Below, piece after piece: positions 32,383 to 41,645 of a stretch of DNA of 64,000 bases. A program made the translations under genes and the position numbers. Each line of letters starts with the position of its first letter. The stretch's first letter is position 1. Source of the stretch: LMUY01 sp964244655. Its GTDB lineage: Bacteria; Pseudomonadota; Alphaproteobacteria; Acetobacterales; Acetobacteraceae. A model generated the notes under the pieces. That model searched no databases and was not told where the DNA came from. It saw only the letters and a program-made list of their open reading frames with translations. Location: assembly GCA_964244655.1 (NCBI GenBank), contig CAXTJU010000008.1:1-64000 (forward strand). Direction: 5' to 3'.

Positions 32383-33424
32383 CCACCACCCGCGTCCCCG
32401 TGCCGTCGCTGTCGATCTTGACGATCGCTCGCACCGTCCGCGCCATCGCCTTGACGATGGTGGAGCCGAGGCCGCTGCCCTTGGGCGCGGCTCCCTCGCT
32501 GTAGCCGACGCCGTCATCCTCCACCACAAGCTGGATGGCGTCTGCCTGGCGGCCGAAGCCGACCCGGATGTCGCCGCCGCGGCCGGGGTAGGCGTATTTG
32601 AGCGCGTTGGTCACCAGCTCGTTCACGATCAGGCCCAGCGACACGGCGCGATCGGTTTCCACCCGGATCGGCTCGGCCGCCAGGGTGATGCGGCCTTGGC
32701 GCTCCTCCGTCGCGACCGCGCGGCGCAACTCGTCGATCAGCCCCTCAAGGTATTGGTCCATCGCCACGAACTCGACGTCGTTGCTGGTGTAAAGCCGGCG
32801 GTGCACCAGGCTGACCGCCTCCACCCGCTCCCGCGCCCGTTGCAGCGCCTCCCGCGCGTCCCGGTCGGCGATCTTGCGGCCTTGCAGGTCGATCAAGGAG
32901 GCGATCAGCTGCAGGCTGTTGGCGACCCGGTGGTTGACCTCCTGCAACAGAAGCGCCTGCTGGGCAGCCAGCTGCTCCAGACGGTCGCGGCTTTCCTTCA
33001 ATTCCCGCAACGCCGTCTCCCGCTCCCGCCGCAGCTGCAATTGCAGCTGGGACTGGCGGATGGAGGTGCACAGAAACTCCATGAAGGTGCCCTGGGTGTC
33101 CTTGAGCACGTAGTCGAACGCGCCCTCCTTCAGGGCGGAGACGGCGATGCGCGGCTCCTCGGCCGCGGTGACGAAGATGATGGGCGCCGGGTCCGGCAGG
33201 GCGCGCAGGTCGGCCAGCAGCTCCAGCCCGTCGCGCCCCGGCATGTAGTGGTCAAGCGCGATGGCGTCGAACCGCCCTGCCCGCGCGGCCGCGAGCCCGG
33301 CTTCCGCGTCATGCGCCACCTCGACGGCGAACCCCTCGCGTTGCAGGTAGCGGCCCACCAACCGGCAGATGCCAAGGTCGTCGTCGATATAAAGCACGCG
33401 GACGGCAGCCAAAGTTGCGTTCAC
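32366..33424 (-). CDS. Hybrid protein: REC domain fused to HisKA_2/HWE-type histidine kinase
   Basis: 352-residue soluble signalling protein. The N-terminal receiver domain (about 8-125) has acidic residues DDD at 14-16 and the phospho-acceptor D58 in ALDHYMPGRDG. A coiled-coil linker (about 126-158) leads to the HisKA_2 dimerisation helix LLLQEVNHRVANSLQLIASLI with H165, and the C-terminal ATPase domain (about 240-350) has NELVTNALKYA and EDDGVGYSEG. Kinases of this group often control general stress response or light-type pathways. GTG start (33422-33424) overlaps the upstream response regulator gene in GTGA form, so it belongs to a three-gene operon. Confidence 0.9.
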   Translation of the reverse strand: MNATLAAVRVLYIDDDLGICRLVGRYLQREGFAVEVAHDAEAGLAAARAGRFDAIALDHYMPGRDGLELLADLRALPDPAPIIFVTAAEEPRIAVSALKEGAFDYVLKDTQGTFMEFLCTSIRQSQLQLQLRRERETALRELKESRDRLEQLAAQQALLLQEVNHRVANSLQLIASLIDLQGRKIADRDAREALQRARERVEAVSLVHRRLYTSNDVEFVAMDQYLEGLIDELRRAVATEERQGRITLAAEPIRVETDRAVSLGLIVNELVTNALKYAYPGRGGDIRVGFGRQADAIQLVVEDDGVGYSEGAAPKGSGLGSTIVKAMARTVRAIVKIDSDGTGTRVVVSLDA

Positions 33425-33861
33425 GGCTCCCCTGGCACCTGCATCACCGCCAGGAACAGGCCAAGCTGCCGGATGGCGTTGGCGAAGCTCTCGTACCCGA
33501 GCGGCTTGGTGATGTACACGTTGCAGCCGAGGTCGTAGCAGCGCTGTATCTCGACGCTGTCGTCCGTGGTGGTGAGCACGATCACTGGGGCGCGCCGCAG
33601 CAGGTCGTCCGCCTTGATGCGGGCGAGAATATCGATGCCGCTCATGTCCGGCAGGTTCAGGTCCAGCAGCACCAGCATGGGCAGCTGAACCCGGCGCTGC
33701 CCGGCTGGGTCCATGCCGAACAGGTGGGCGAGCGCGGAGGTCCCGTCGGCGAGCGGCACGATAGTGTTGTTCACGCCAGCGCGGCGGACGTTCTTCTCGA
33801 TCAGCCGGGCATGGCCCGGATCGTCCTCAATCAGCAGGATGGTGACGGGGTTCGCAATCAT
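33421..33861 (-). CDS. CheY/Rcp1-like single-domain response regulator
   Basis: 146-residue receiver-only protein. The acidic pocket is E12-D13-D14, the phospho-acceptor D67 in LLDLNLPDMSG, Thr in VIVLTTTDD, and the invariant Lys in YITKPLGYESF. It resembles the Rcp1/phytochrome-associated regulators. It has no output domain, so it probably shuttles phosphate between the membrane kinase encoded upstream and the REC-kinase encoded downstream. ATGA overlaps on both sides (33858-33861 and GTGA at 33421-33424) show tight translational coupling. Confidence 0.93.
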   Translation of the reverse strand: MIANPVTILLIEDDPGHARLIEKNVRRAGVNNTIVPLADGTSALAHLFGMDPAGQRRVQLPMLVLLDLNLPDMSGIDILARIKADDLLRRAPVIVLTTTDDSVEIQRCYDLGCNVYITKPLGYESFANAIRQLGLFLAVMQVPGEP

Positions 33862-35426
33862 GCCGCCGTCCTCATGCCGGCGGCCACCAATGGCAGTCGG
33901 ATGGTGAAAGTCGTGCCCACGCCCAGCGTCGATTGGCAGTCGATCGTGCCGCCGAGCCGGCGCAGCAGGGCCCGCACATGCGCCAGGCCGATGCCCTCAC
34001 CTGGCACCGCCTGATCCCCGGCGCGGCGGAACAGCTCGAACACGCGCTCGAAATCCCTGGGCGCGATGCCGCGCCCGTTGTCGCTGATCTCGAACCGGGC
34101 TACCCCAGCCTCCTGGCGGCCCTCGATCCGGATCAGGCCGGGGCGGCCGGGCTGAAGGTACTTCAGCGCATTGTCGATCACGTTGCCGAACACCTGCTCC
34201 ACGGCCAGCCGGTCCCCCACCAGGTTGGGCACCGCACCCACCACCACCTCCGCCCCCTGGCTCGACGCCTGGTGCGCCATGCTGTCGGCCATGTTGGCGA
34301 ACACCGCCGCCATGTCCAGCCATTCCGCCGCCAGCACCCGGCGGCCCTCGCGGGACAGTTGCAGGATGGCGCTGATCAGCCGGTCCATCTTGACCGTAGA
34401 GGACTTAATGAAGCGCAACGCTTCCGGAATGTCCGCCGACGCGGCTTCCTGCACGGCGGCAGGGGCATCGGCCGCGGCGGCATAGGCGGCCAGCGTGGCC
34501 GCTGCCTGCTCCAGCTCGCCGGTGAACCCCATGACGTTGACCAGGGGCGCCCGCAAATCATGGGAGACGATGTAGGCGAATCGCTGGATTTCCTCGTTCG
34601 CCGCCGTCAGGTCCGCGGTGCGGGCGCGGACCGTCCCGTCCAGCCGCTCGTTGCTGTGCTCCAGCGTGTCATACGCCTGCGAGGCCAGGCGCTGGGCTTC
34701 CCGCAGCGTCTCCAGGGTGCGCCGGACGCCGTTGGCGACCAGCCCGGCCAGCCCGGCTACCAGGGCCAGCCCGGCGATGTCGATCCCGACCAGGCGCTGG
34801 CCGCCCCGGTTCACCGCGGCCACCCGCTTCGCCAGCATGGCTTCCAGCTCCGCTTCCAGACTCATCGCCAGCGTGCGGATGGCGCGCATCTCGGCCAAGC
34901 CACTATTGTCCCGCACCACGGCGAGCGCGGCATCCAGCTGGCCGGCCTTCGCCAACTCCACCGTGCGCTGCATCTCGGCTATTTTAGTCCCGACTATCTG
35001 GCGTATTTGGATCACGCGTTCGTCGGATGGGCGGGCGGTGGTCAACCGTGCCAGCAGGTCCGGCAAGGCCGCCTCCGACCGCAGCATCGGGGTGAGATAG
35101 GCGGGGTCAAGCGTCAGCAGGAAGCCGCGCTGGCCGGCTTCTGCTTCCCGCACGGCGAGCAGGATGCTCTCGGTGGTGGCAAGCTGCTTGCGGAGCACCT
35201 GGCCCCGGCTGAGGCTCTGCTGGTCAATGTCCGCCTGCCACACGGACGCCGCCGCAATGCAGAACAGCAGGACGATGCCGACAGCCAAAGCCGCCAGGGC
35301 AGCCCGACGCGACGTGCCCAACCTTTGAGAGGTTGACGGGCGTCGCATCAGCCGCGGCAAGGTCAGGCCTGGTACCATGGCCTGCTTATCGCGTTCTGCT
35401 GCGCCCGCGTCAGCCATCGTCTCCAC
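33858..35426 (-). CDS. CHASE3-domain sensor histidine kinase
   Basis: 522-residue membrane kinase. Two membrane helices (about 42-63 and 213-232) flank a periplasmic CHASE3 four-helix domain with LLAVREAEAGQRGFLLTLDPAYLTPM; a coiled coil (about 238-280) leads to HisKA with the phospho-acceptor H289 in FAYIVSHDLRAPL and the ATPase domain with NVIDNALKYLQPG, ISDNGRGIAPRDFERVFELF and GEGIGLAHVRALLRRLGG. The layout resembles phytochrome-type/bacteriophytochrome partner kinases lacking the photosensor. The GTG start (35424-35426) has GGGAGAG 5 bases upstream; an ATG three codons later is possible. First gene of the operon, divergent from tkt. Confidence 0.92.
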   Translation of the reverse strand: METMADAGAAERDKQAMVPGLTLPRLMRRPSTSQRLGTSRRAALAALAVGIVLLFCIAAASVWQADIDQQSLSRGQVLRKQLATTESILLAVREAEAGQRGFLLTLDPAYLTPMLRSEAALPDLLARLTTARPSDERVIQIRQIVGTKIAEMQRTVELAKAGQLDAALAVVRDNSGLAEMRAIRTLAMSLEAELEAMLAKRVAAVNRGGQRLVGIDIAGLALVAGLAGLVANGVRRTLETLREAQRLASQAYDTLEHSNERLDGTVRARTADLTAANEEIQRFAYIVSHDLRAPLVNVMGFTGELEQAAATLAAYAAAADAPAAVQEAASADIPEALRFIKSSTVKMDRLISAILQLSREGRRVLAAEWLDMAAVFANMADSMAHQASSQGAEVVVGAVPNLVGDRLAVEQVFGNVIDNALKYLQPGRPGLIRIEGRQEAGVARFEISDNGRGIAPRDFERVFELFRRAGDQAVPGEGIGLAHVRALLRRLGGTIDCQSTLGVGTTFTIRLPLVAAGMRTAA

Positions 35427-35573
35427 CGAACTCTCCCGGCCAGGGTTTCACGAACGTGTTATCTCTAGTGAGGACATGATATTCTGACAATGAACTGGGC
35501 CCAGTGAGCCTATGGCTGGCCTTTGCCTTAGGCTAGGGTCCGTCACAGCCGGGTGACATACGAGGATCAAGCG

Positions 35574-37655
35574 ATGGACCAGCCAGTTTCGACCCATGCG
35601 TCCAACTTGCCGCAGGGCGACATCGACGAGATCGCCATCAACACGATCCGCACGCTGTCGATGGACGCGGTTCAGAAGGCCAAGTCCGGCCATCCCGGCA
35701 CGCCGATGGGCATGGCGCCGGTCGGCTACACCCTGTGGCAGCACGCCCTGAGCTATGACCCGGCGGACCCGCACTGGCCCAACCGGGACCGCTTCGTGCT
35801 CTCCGTCGGCCATGCCTCCATGCTGCTGTACTCGCTGCTGCATCTGGCGCAGGTTGCCTCCGACCCCGAGCACAAGGACAAAGGGCCTTACGCGGTCACG
35901 CTGGACGACATCAAGCAGTTCCGCCAACTTTCCAGCGTGACGCCGGGTCACCCGGAGTACCGGTTCACCGCGGGCGTCGAAACCACGACGGGTCCATTGG
36001 CGCAGGGCGTGTCCAACAGCGTCGGTATGGCGATGGCGCAGCGCTACATGGCGCAGCGTTACAACAAGCCCGGTTTCGCGCTGTTCGACTACCATGTGTA
36101 CGCGCTGTGCGGCGATGGCTGCATGATGGAAGGCGTGTCGAACGAGGCCGCCTCGATCGCCGGGCACCTCAAGCTCGGCAACCTGACCTGGATCTACGAC
36201 AGCAACTACATCACCATCGAGGGCGCCACCAGCCTCGCGTTCAGCGACGACGTGGGGGCGCGGCTGGGGGCGATGGGTTGGAACGTCATCCACCTGCCAG
36301 ACGCCAACGACACGGCGGCGGTGGCGGCCGCGCTGGACCAGGCCAAGGCGCACACCGCCGGCCCGACCATGATAGTGGTGCACAGCATCATCGGCTTCGG
36401 CGCGCCCAAAAAGGCCGGCACCAAAGCGGCGCATGGCGAGCCGCTGGGCGACGAGGAAATCCGCGGCGCCAAGCGCAGCTATGGCTGGCCGGAAGACTCG
36501 CAGTTCCTGGTGCCGGACGGCGTGCACCAGCGTTTCGCGGCTGTGATGGGCAAACGCGGCGAGGCAGCCCGGCATGACTGGATGGACCTGCTGGCGCGCT
36601 ACCGCGAGCAGTATCCTGACCTCGCCCGCGAGATCGACATGATCGACCGGCACGAACTGCCCGAAGGCTGGGACAGCGACATTCCGGTGTTCCCCGCCGA
36701 CGAGAAAGGCATCGCCTCCCGCGACTCCTCGCAGAAGGTGCTGAACGCCATTGCCAAGCACGTGCCCTGGATGATCGGCGGCGCGGCTGACCTCGCCCCC
36801 TCCACCAAGTCCAATCTGACGTTCGACGGCGCTGGGTCGTTCGAGGCGGACAACTACGGCGGGCGCAACTTGCACTTCGGCATCCGCGAGCATGCGATGG
36901 GGTCGATCTGCAACGGCCTTGCCCTGTCCGGCCTGCGCGCCTACGGCAGCGGCTTCCTGATCTTCTCCGACTACATGAAGGCGCCGATCCGGCTCTCCGC
37001 TATTATGGAGTTGCCGGTGATCTACATCTTCACCCATGACAGCATCGGCGTGGGCGAGGACGGGCCGACCCACCAGCCGATCGAGCAGCTGGTCACCCTG
37101 CGCGCCATCCCCGGCATGTACGTGTTCCGCCCGGCGGACGCGAACGAGGTCGCGGAGTCTTGGCGGGTGGTGATGCACTTGGATGACCGCCCTGCCTGCC
37201 TGAGCCTCAGCCGCCAGGCGCTGCCAACGATCGACCGCGGCAAGTACGCGCCGGCCACCGGGGTGGCGCGCGGCGCCTACGTGCTGGCGGATTGCGACGG
37301 CCCGCCCGCGGTGATCCTGATGGGCACTGGGTCCGAGGTTTCGCTCTGCATGGGCGCCTACGAGGCGCTCACGGCGGAGGGGGTCAAGGCCCGCGTCGTG
37401 TCCATGCCCTGCTGGGAGCTGTTCGAGGCGCAGGACCAGGCTTACCGGGACGAGGTGCTGCCGCCCACGGTCAAGGGCCGTTTGGCGGTGGAGATGGCCT
37501 CGACCATTGGATGGGACCGCTATGTCGGCTGGGGCGGCGTCACCATTGGGATGCACAGCTTCGGCTTGTCAGCCCCCTTGGCGGCGCTGCAAAAGCAATT
37601 CGGCTTCACGCCTGAGGCGGTGCTGGACGCCGCCCGCACCCAGGCTAAGCGTTAA
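35574..37655 (+). CDS. tkt: Transketolase
   Basis: 693-residue ThDP enzyme that moves two-carbon units between sugar phosphates in the non-oxidative pentose-phosphate pathway. Seen are INTIRTLSMDAVQKAKSGHPGTPMGMAP (His for substrate), the ThDP motif GDGCMMEGVSNEAASIAGHLKLGNLTWIYDSN (about 180-210), IREHAMGSICNGLALSG with the catalytic Glu, and THDSIGVGEDGPTHQPIEQL near 490. ATG 35574 follows GAGGA by 8 bases. It is the first gene of the pentose-phosphate operon, 14 bases ahead of the tal-pgi fusion gene. Confidence 0.97.
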   Translation: MDQPVSTHASNLPQGDIDEIAINTIRTLSMDAVQKAKSGHPGTPMGMAPVGYTLWQHALSYDPADPHWPNRDRFVLSVGHASMLLYSLLHLAQVASDPEHKDKGPYAVTLDDIKQFRQLSSVTPGHPEYRFTAGVETTTGPLAQGVSNSVGMAMAQRYMAQRYNKPGFALFDYHVYALCGDGCMMEGVSNEAASIAGHLKLGNLTWIYDSNYITIEGATSLAFSDDVGARLGAMGWNVIHLPDANDTAAVAAALDQAKAHTAGPTMIVVHSIIGFGAPKKAGTKAAHGEPLGDEEIRGAKRSYGWPEDSQFLVPDGVHQRFAAVMGKRGEAARHDWMDLLARYREQYPDLAREIDMIDRHELPEGWDSDIPVFPADEKGIASRDSSQKVLNAIAKHVPWMIGGAADLAPSTKSNLTFDGAGSFEADNYGGRNLHFGIREHAMGSICNGLALSGLRAYGSGFLIFSDYMKAPIRLSAIMELPVIYIFTHDSIGVGEDGPTHQPIEQLVTLRAIPGMYVFRPADANEVAESWRVVMHLDDRPACLSLSRQALPTIDRGKYAPATGVARGAYVLADCDGPPAVILMGTGSEVSLCMGAYEALTAEGVKARVVSMPCWELFEAQDQAYRDEVLPPTVKGRLAVEMASTIGWDRYVGWGGVTIGMHSFGLSAPLAALQKQFGFTPEAVLDAARTQAKR

Positions 37656-37669
37656 AAGGAACCCCCGTC

Positions 37670-40528
37670 ATGGACATGCAATCAGAGACGGCCAACCCGC
37701 TCAAGACGCTGGAGCAGCTGGGCCAGTCGCCCTGGCTGGACTTCATTGAGCGCAAGTTCTTGGCGGACGGCAAGCTACAGGAGATGATCGCGCGGGACGG
37801 CTTGAAGGGCATGACCTCCAACCCGTCCATCTTCGAGAAGGCGATGGGCCACGGCAGCAACTACGACGCCGGGTTCAAGGAGATGGCGGCGCACGGCGAC
37901 GTGGATGCGCAGTCGATTTACGAGAGCCTGGCCATCGAGGACATCCGGCGCGCGGCTGGCCTGCTGCGCCCGGTATACGACGCCACCAACAAGGTCGATG
38001 GTTACGTCTCGCTTGAAGTGTCGCCCTACCTCGCGTTGCGCACGGAGGACACCATCGCCGAGGCGCGGCGGCTGTGGAAAATGGTTGGGCGCGACAACCT
38101 GATGGTGAAGGTGCCCGGCACCGACCAGGGCACGCCGGCAATCAAGACGCTGATCGGCGACGGCATCAACATCAACGTGACGCTGCTGTTCAGCCAGCAA
38201 GCCTACAAGGATGTGGCGGAAGCGTTCATCGCCGGGTTGGAGAACTTCAAGTCGGCGGGCGGAGACGTGAGCCGGGTCGCCAGCGTCGCCAGCTTCTTCG
38301 TCAGCCGCATCGACGCGCAGATCGACAAGCAGATTGACGAGCGTGTGAAGGTCGGCGGCACGGACGTGGCGGATCTCAAGCGCGTCCGCGGCAAGGTGGC
38401 GATCGCCAACGCCAAGCTGGCCTACCAGCACTATCTTTCGCTGCACGAAAGTGACCGTTGGAAGGCCCTCGCAGCAGCAGGGGCCATGCCGCAACGGCTG
38501 CTCTGGGCCAGCACCGGCACCAAGGACAAGGCCTACAGCGATGTGCTGTATGTCGAAGGGCTGATCGGGCGCGACACGGTCAACACCCTGCCGCCCGCCA
38601 CGATGGACGCGTTCCGCGACCACGGCCACGCCAAAGAGGCGCTGACGGTCGGCGTGCAGGATGCCCGTGAAATCCTGGGCACGGCCAAGCGCCTCGGCCT
38701 CAACCTGGATAAGGTGACCCATGACCTGGTGGAGGACGGCGTCAAGCAGTTCGCCAAGGCAGCCGACGACCTTCTGGGCGCGGTGGCCGCCAAGCGCACC
38801 GCCATGCTGGACGACACCCTGGCCAGCGTGACGTCAAGCCTGCCCGCGGAGATGAAGCAGGCGGTGGATTTGAGCATCGAAGCCTGGCGCGAGAGCGGCA
38901 AACTGCGCGACCTGTGGGCTGGTGAGGCCTCGGTCTGGACCGGCCAGGACGAGGGCAAGTGGCTGGCCTGGCTGCATGTCGTCGATGACCGCTTGGCCGA
39001 CATCAAGCAATTGCAGGCTTTCCAGGACGAGGTGCAAGCCGCCAAGTTCACCGACGTGCTGCTGCTCGGCATGGGCGGTTCCAGTCTCGGGCCGGAGGTG
39101 CTGGCTGAGACGTTCGGCAAGCGCGGCGGCTTCCCCACCCTGCACGTACTGGACAGCACCGACCCGCAGCAGATTGCCACCTTCGAGCGCAAGGTGACGC
39201 TAGCGACCACGCTGGTGATCGTGTCCAGCAAGTCCGGCGGCACACTGGAGCCAAATATCCTGAAGGCCTACTTCTTCGAGGCCATGAAGAAGGCGGTCGG
39301 CGCGGACAAGGCCGGGCAGCATTTCGTGGCGATCACCGACCCACGCTCCCACATGCAACAGGTTGCCCAGCAGGACGGTTTTCGGCGCATCTTCTACGGC
39401 GACCCGGCGATCGGCGGACGCTACTCCGTCCTGTCTAATTTCGGTATCGTCCCCGCTGCCGCCATGGGCCTGGACCTGACGCAGTTTCTGCAATCCGCTG
39501 CCCTGATGGTGCGCGCTTGCGCCGCTGGCACGCCGCCGTTACAGAATCCTGGCGTGCAACTCGGCACCGTGCTCGGCATCGCCGCCACGCGGGGCCGGGA
39601 TAAAGTGACTATCGCCGCCTCGCCCCACCTGCACGACGTGGGCGCGTGGCTGGAGCAGCTGTTGGCGGAGAGCACTGGCAAGGGTGGCCATGGCATCGTG
39701 CCGGTCGATGCCGAGCCGTTGGCCGACGTTTCCTTCTATGGCGCTGACCGCGTGTTTGCCTACCTCCGCCTGCGCGACACACCGGACCCGGCGCAGGAAG
39801 CGGCGATCATGGCGCTGGAGAAGGCCGGTCAGCCGGTCGTCCGCGTGGAACTGGCCAACTCGCTGCAGCTCGGCCAGATGTTCTTCCTGTGGGAGTTCGC
39901 GACCGCGGTGGCCGGGTCGATCATCGGCATCCACCCGTTCGACCAGCCGGACGTGGAAGCCAGCAAGATCGAGACCAAGAAGCTGACCAGCGCCTACAAC
40001 GACACTGGCAAGCTGCCGGACGAGTCGCCGTTCCTGACCGATGGCCCGATCCAGCTGTTCAGCGATGCAAAGAACGCGGCCGAGCTTGGCAAGGCGGGCA
40101 CGACCCTGGGCGCGGTGATGAAGGCACATCTTGGTCGGCTAGGCGCGGGGGACTACGCTGCCCTGCTCGCCTACATCGAACGGACACCGGAGCACATCGC
40201 CGTGCTGCAAACGCTACGGACGCAAATTCGCGACGCAAAGCACGTGGCCACAGTGGCGGAGTTCGGGCCGCGCTTCCTGCACTCCACCGGGCAGACCTAC
40301 AAGGGCGGGCCCAACAGCGGCGTGTTCACCCAGATCACCGCCGACGACAAGGCGGACCTGATCGTGCCCGGCGAGCGCTACACGTTCAGCGTGGTCAAGG
40401 CGGCGCAGGCGCGGGGCGACTTCGACGTGCTGGCCGAGCGCGGTCGGCGCGCGTTGCGGGTGCACATCACGGGAGACTTGGATACAGGCTTGAAGACCTT
40501 GGCCGCGGCCATCAGCGGGGCAGTTTAA
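37670..40528 (+). CDS. Bifunctional transaldolase / glucose-6-phosphate isomerase
   Basis: 952-residue fusion that joins two pathway steps in one chain. The N-terminal transaldolase (about 1-370) shows LKGMTSNPSIFEKAM and the Schiff-base Lys147 in NLMVKVPGTDQGTPAIK. The C-terminal phosphoglucose isomerase (about 390-952) shows LLLGMGGSSLGPEVLAETFG (about 463-480), VSSKSGGTLEPNILKAYFF (about 518) and SIIGIHPFDQPDVEASK. The fusion is known from Acetobacteraceae and a few other lineages. It would link fructose-6-P made by transaldolase directly to glucose-6-P, feeding zwf and allowing cyclic pentose-phosphate flux, which suits bacteria with incomplete glycolysis. It lies 14 bases after tkt. Confidence 0.95.
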   Translation: MDMQSETANPLKTLEQLGQSPWLDFIERKFLADGKLQEMIARDGLKGMTSNPSIFEKAMGHGSNYDAGFKEMAAHGDVDAQSIYESLAIEDIRRAAGLLRPVYDATNKVDGYVSLEVSPYLALRTEDTIAEARRLWKMVGRDNLMVKVPGTDQGTPAIKTLIGDGININVTLLFSQQAYKDVAEAFIAGLENFKSAGGDVSRVASVASFFVSRIDAQIDKQIDERVKVGGTDVADLKRVRGKVAIANAKLAYQHYLSLHESDRWKALAAAGAMPQRLLWASTGTKDKAYSDVLYVEGLIGRDTVNTLPPATMDAFRDHGHAKEALTVGVQDAREILGTAKRLGLNLDKVTHDLVEDGVKQFAKAADDLLGAVAAKRTAMLDDTLASVTSSLPAEMKQAVDLSIEAWRESGKLRDLWAGEASVWTGQDEGKWLAWLHVVDDRLADIKQLQAFQDEVQAAKFTDVLLLGMGGSSLGPEVLAETFGKRGGFPTLHVLDSTDPQQIATFERKVTLATTLVIVSSKSGGTLEPNILKAYFFEAMKKAVGADKAGQHFVAITDPRSHMQQVAQQDGFRRIFYGDPAIGGRYSVLSNFGIVPAAAMGLDLTQFLQSAALMVRACAAGTPPLQNPGVQLGTVLGIAATRGRDKVTIAASPHLHDVGAWLEQLLAESTGKGGHGIVPVDAEPLADVSFYGADRVFAYLRLRDTPDPAQEAAIMALEKAGQPVVRVELANSLQLGQMFFLWEFATAVAGSIIGIHPFDQPDVEASKIETKKLTSAYNDTGKLPDESPFLTDGPIQLFSDAKNAAELGKAGTTLGAVMKAHLGRLGAGDYAALLAYIERTPEHIAVLQTLRTQIRDAKHVATVAEFGPRFLHSTGQTYKGGPNSGVFTQITADDKADLIVPGERYTFSVVKAAQARGDFDVLAERGRRALRVHITGDLDTGLKTLAAAISGAV

Positions 40529-40532
40529 GGCC

Positions 40533-40636
40533 AGGGCTTTGCCCTGGACCCAGCAGAGGACAGTCGTCCTCTGCACTCCTGTTATCAGGGGTGAAGGGGA
40601 CGACTGTCCCCTTCCGGGGTCCAGGGGCAGCGCCCT
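40533..40636 (-). repeat. Palindromic intergenic repeat, family 1, copy B
   Basis: About 104 bases between tal-pgi and gnd. It starts AGGGCTTTGCCCTGGACCC and ends GGGGTCCAGGGGCAGCGCCCT-like, so its two ends are inverted copies of each other; inside are AGAGGACAGTCGTCCTCT and AAGGGGACGACTGTCCCCTT, each a hairpin. Orientation is opposite to copies A and D. It sits inside the pentose-phosphate operon, where its hairpins could affect mRNA stability or readthrough between tal-pgi and gnd. Confidence 0.75.
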
Positions 40637-40663
40637 TGGCGGTTACACACTAGGAGCAGCAGC

Positions 40664-41641
<978 letters not shown>

Positions 41642-41645
41642 CCTA

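Noticed and set aside
35448..37556. A 702-codon minus-strand open frame
   Set aside because: Complete shadow of transketolase, His/Arg/Val-rich, with no recognisable domain.
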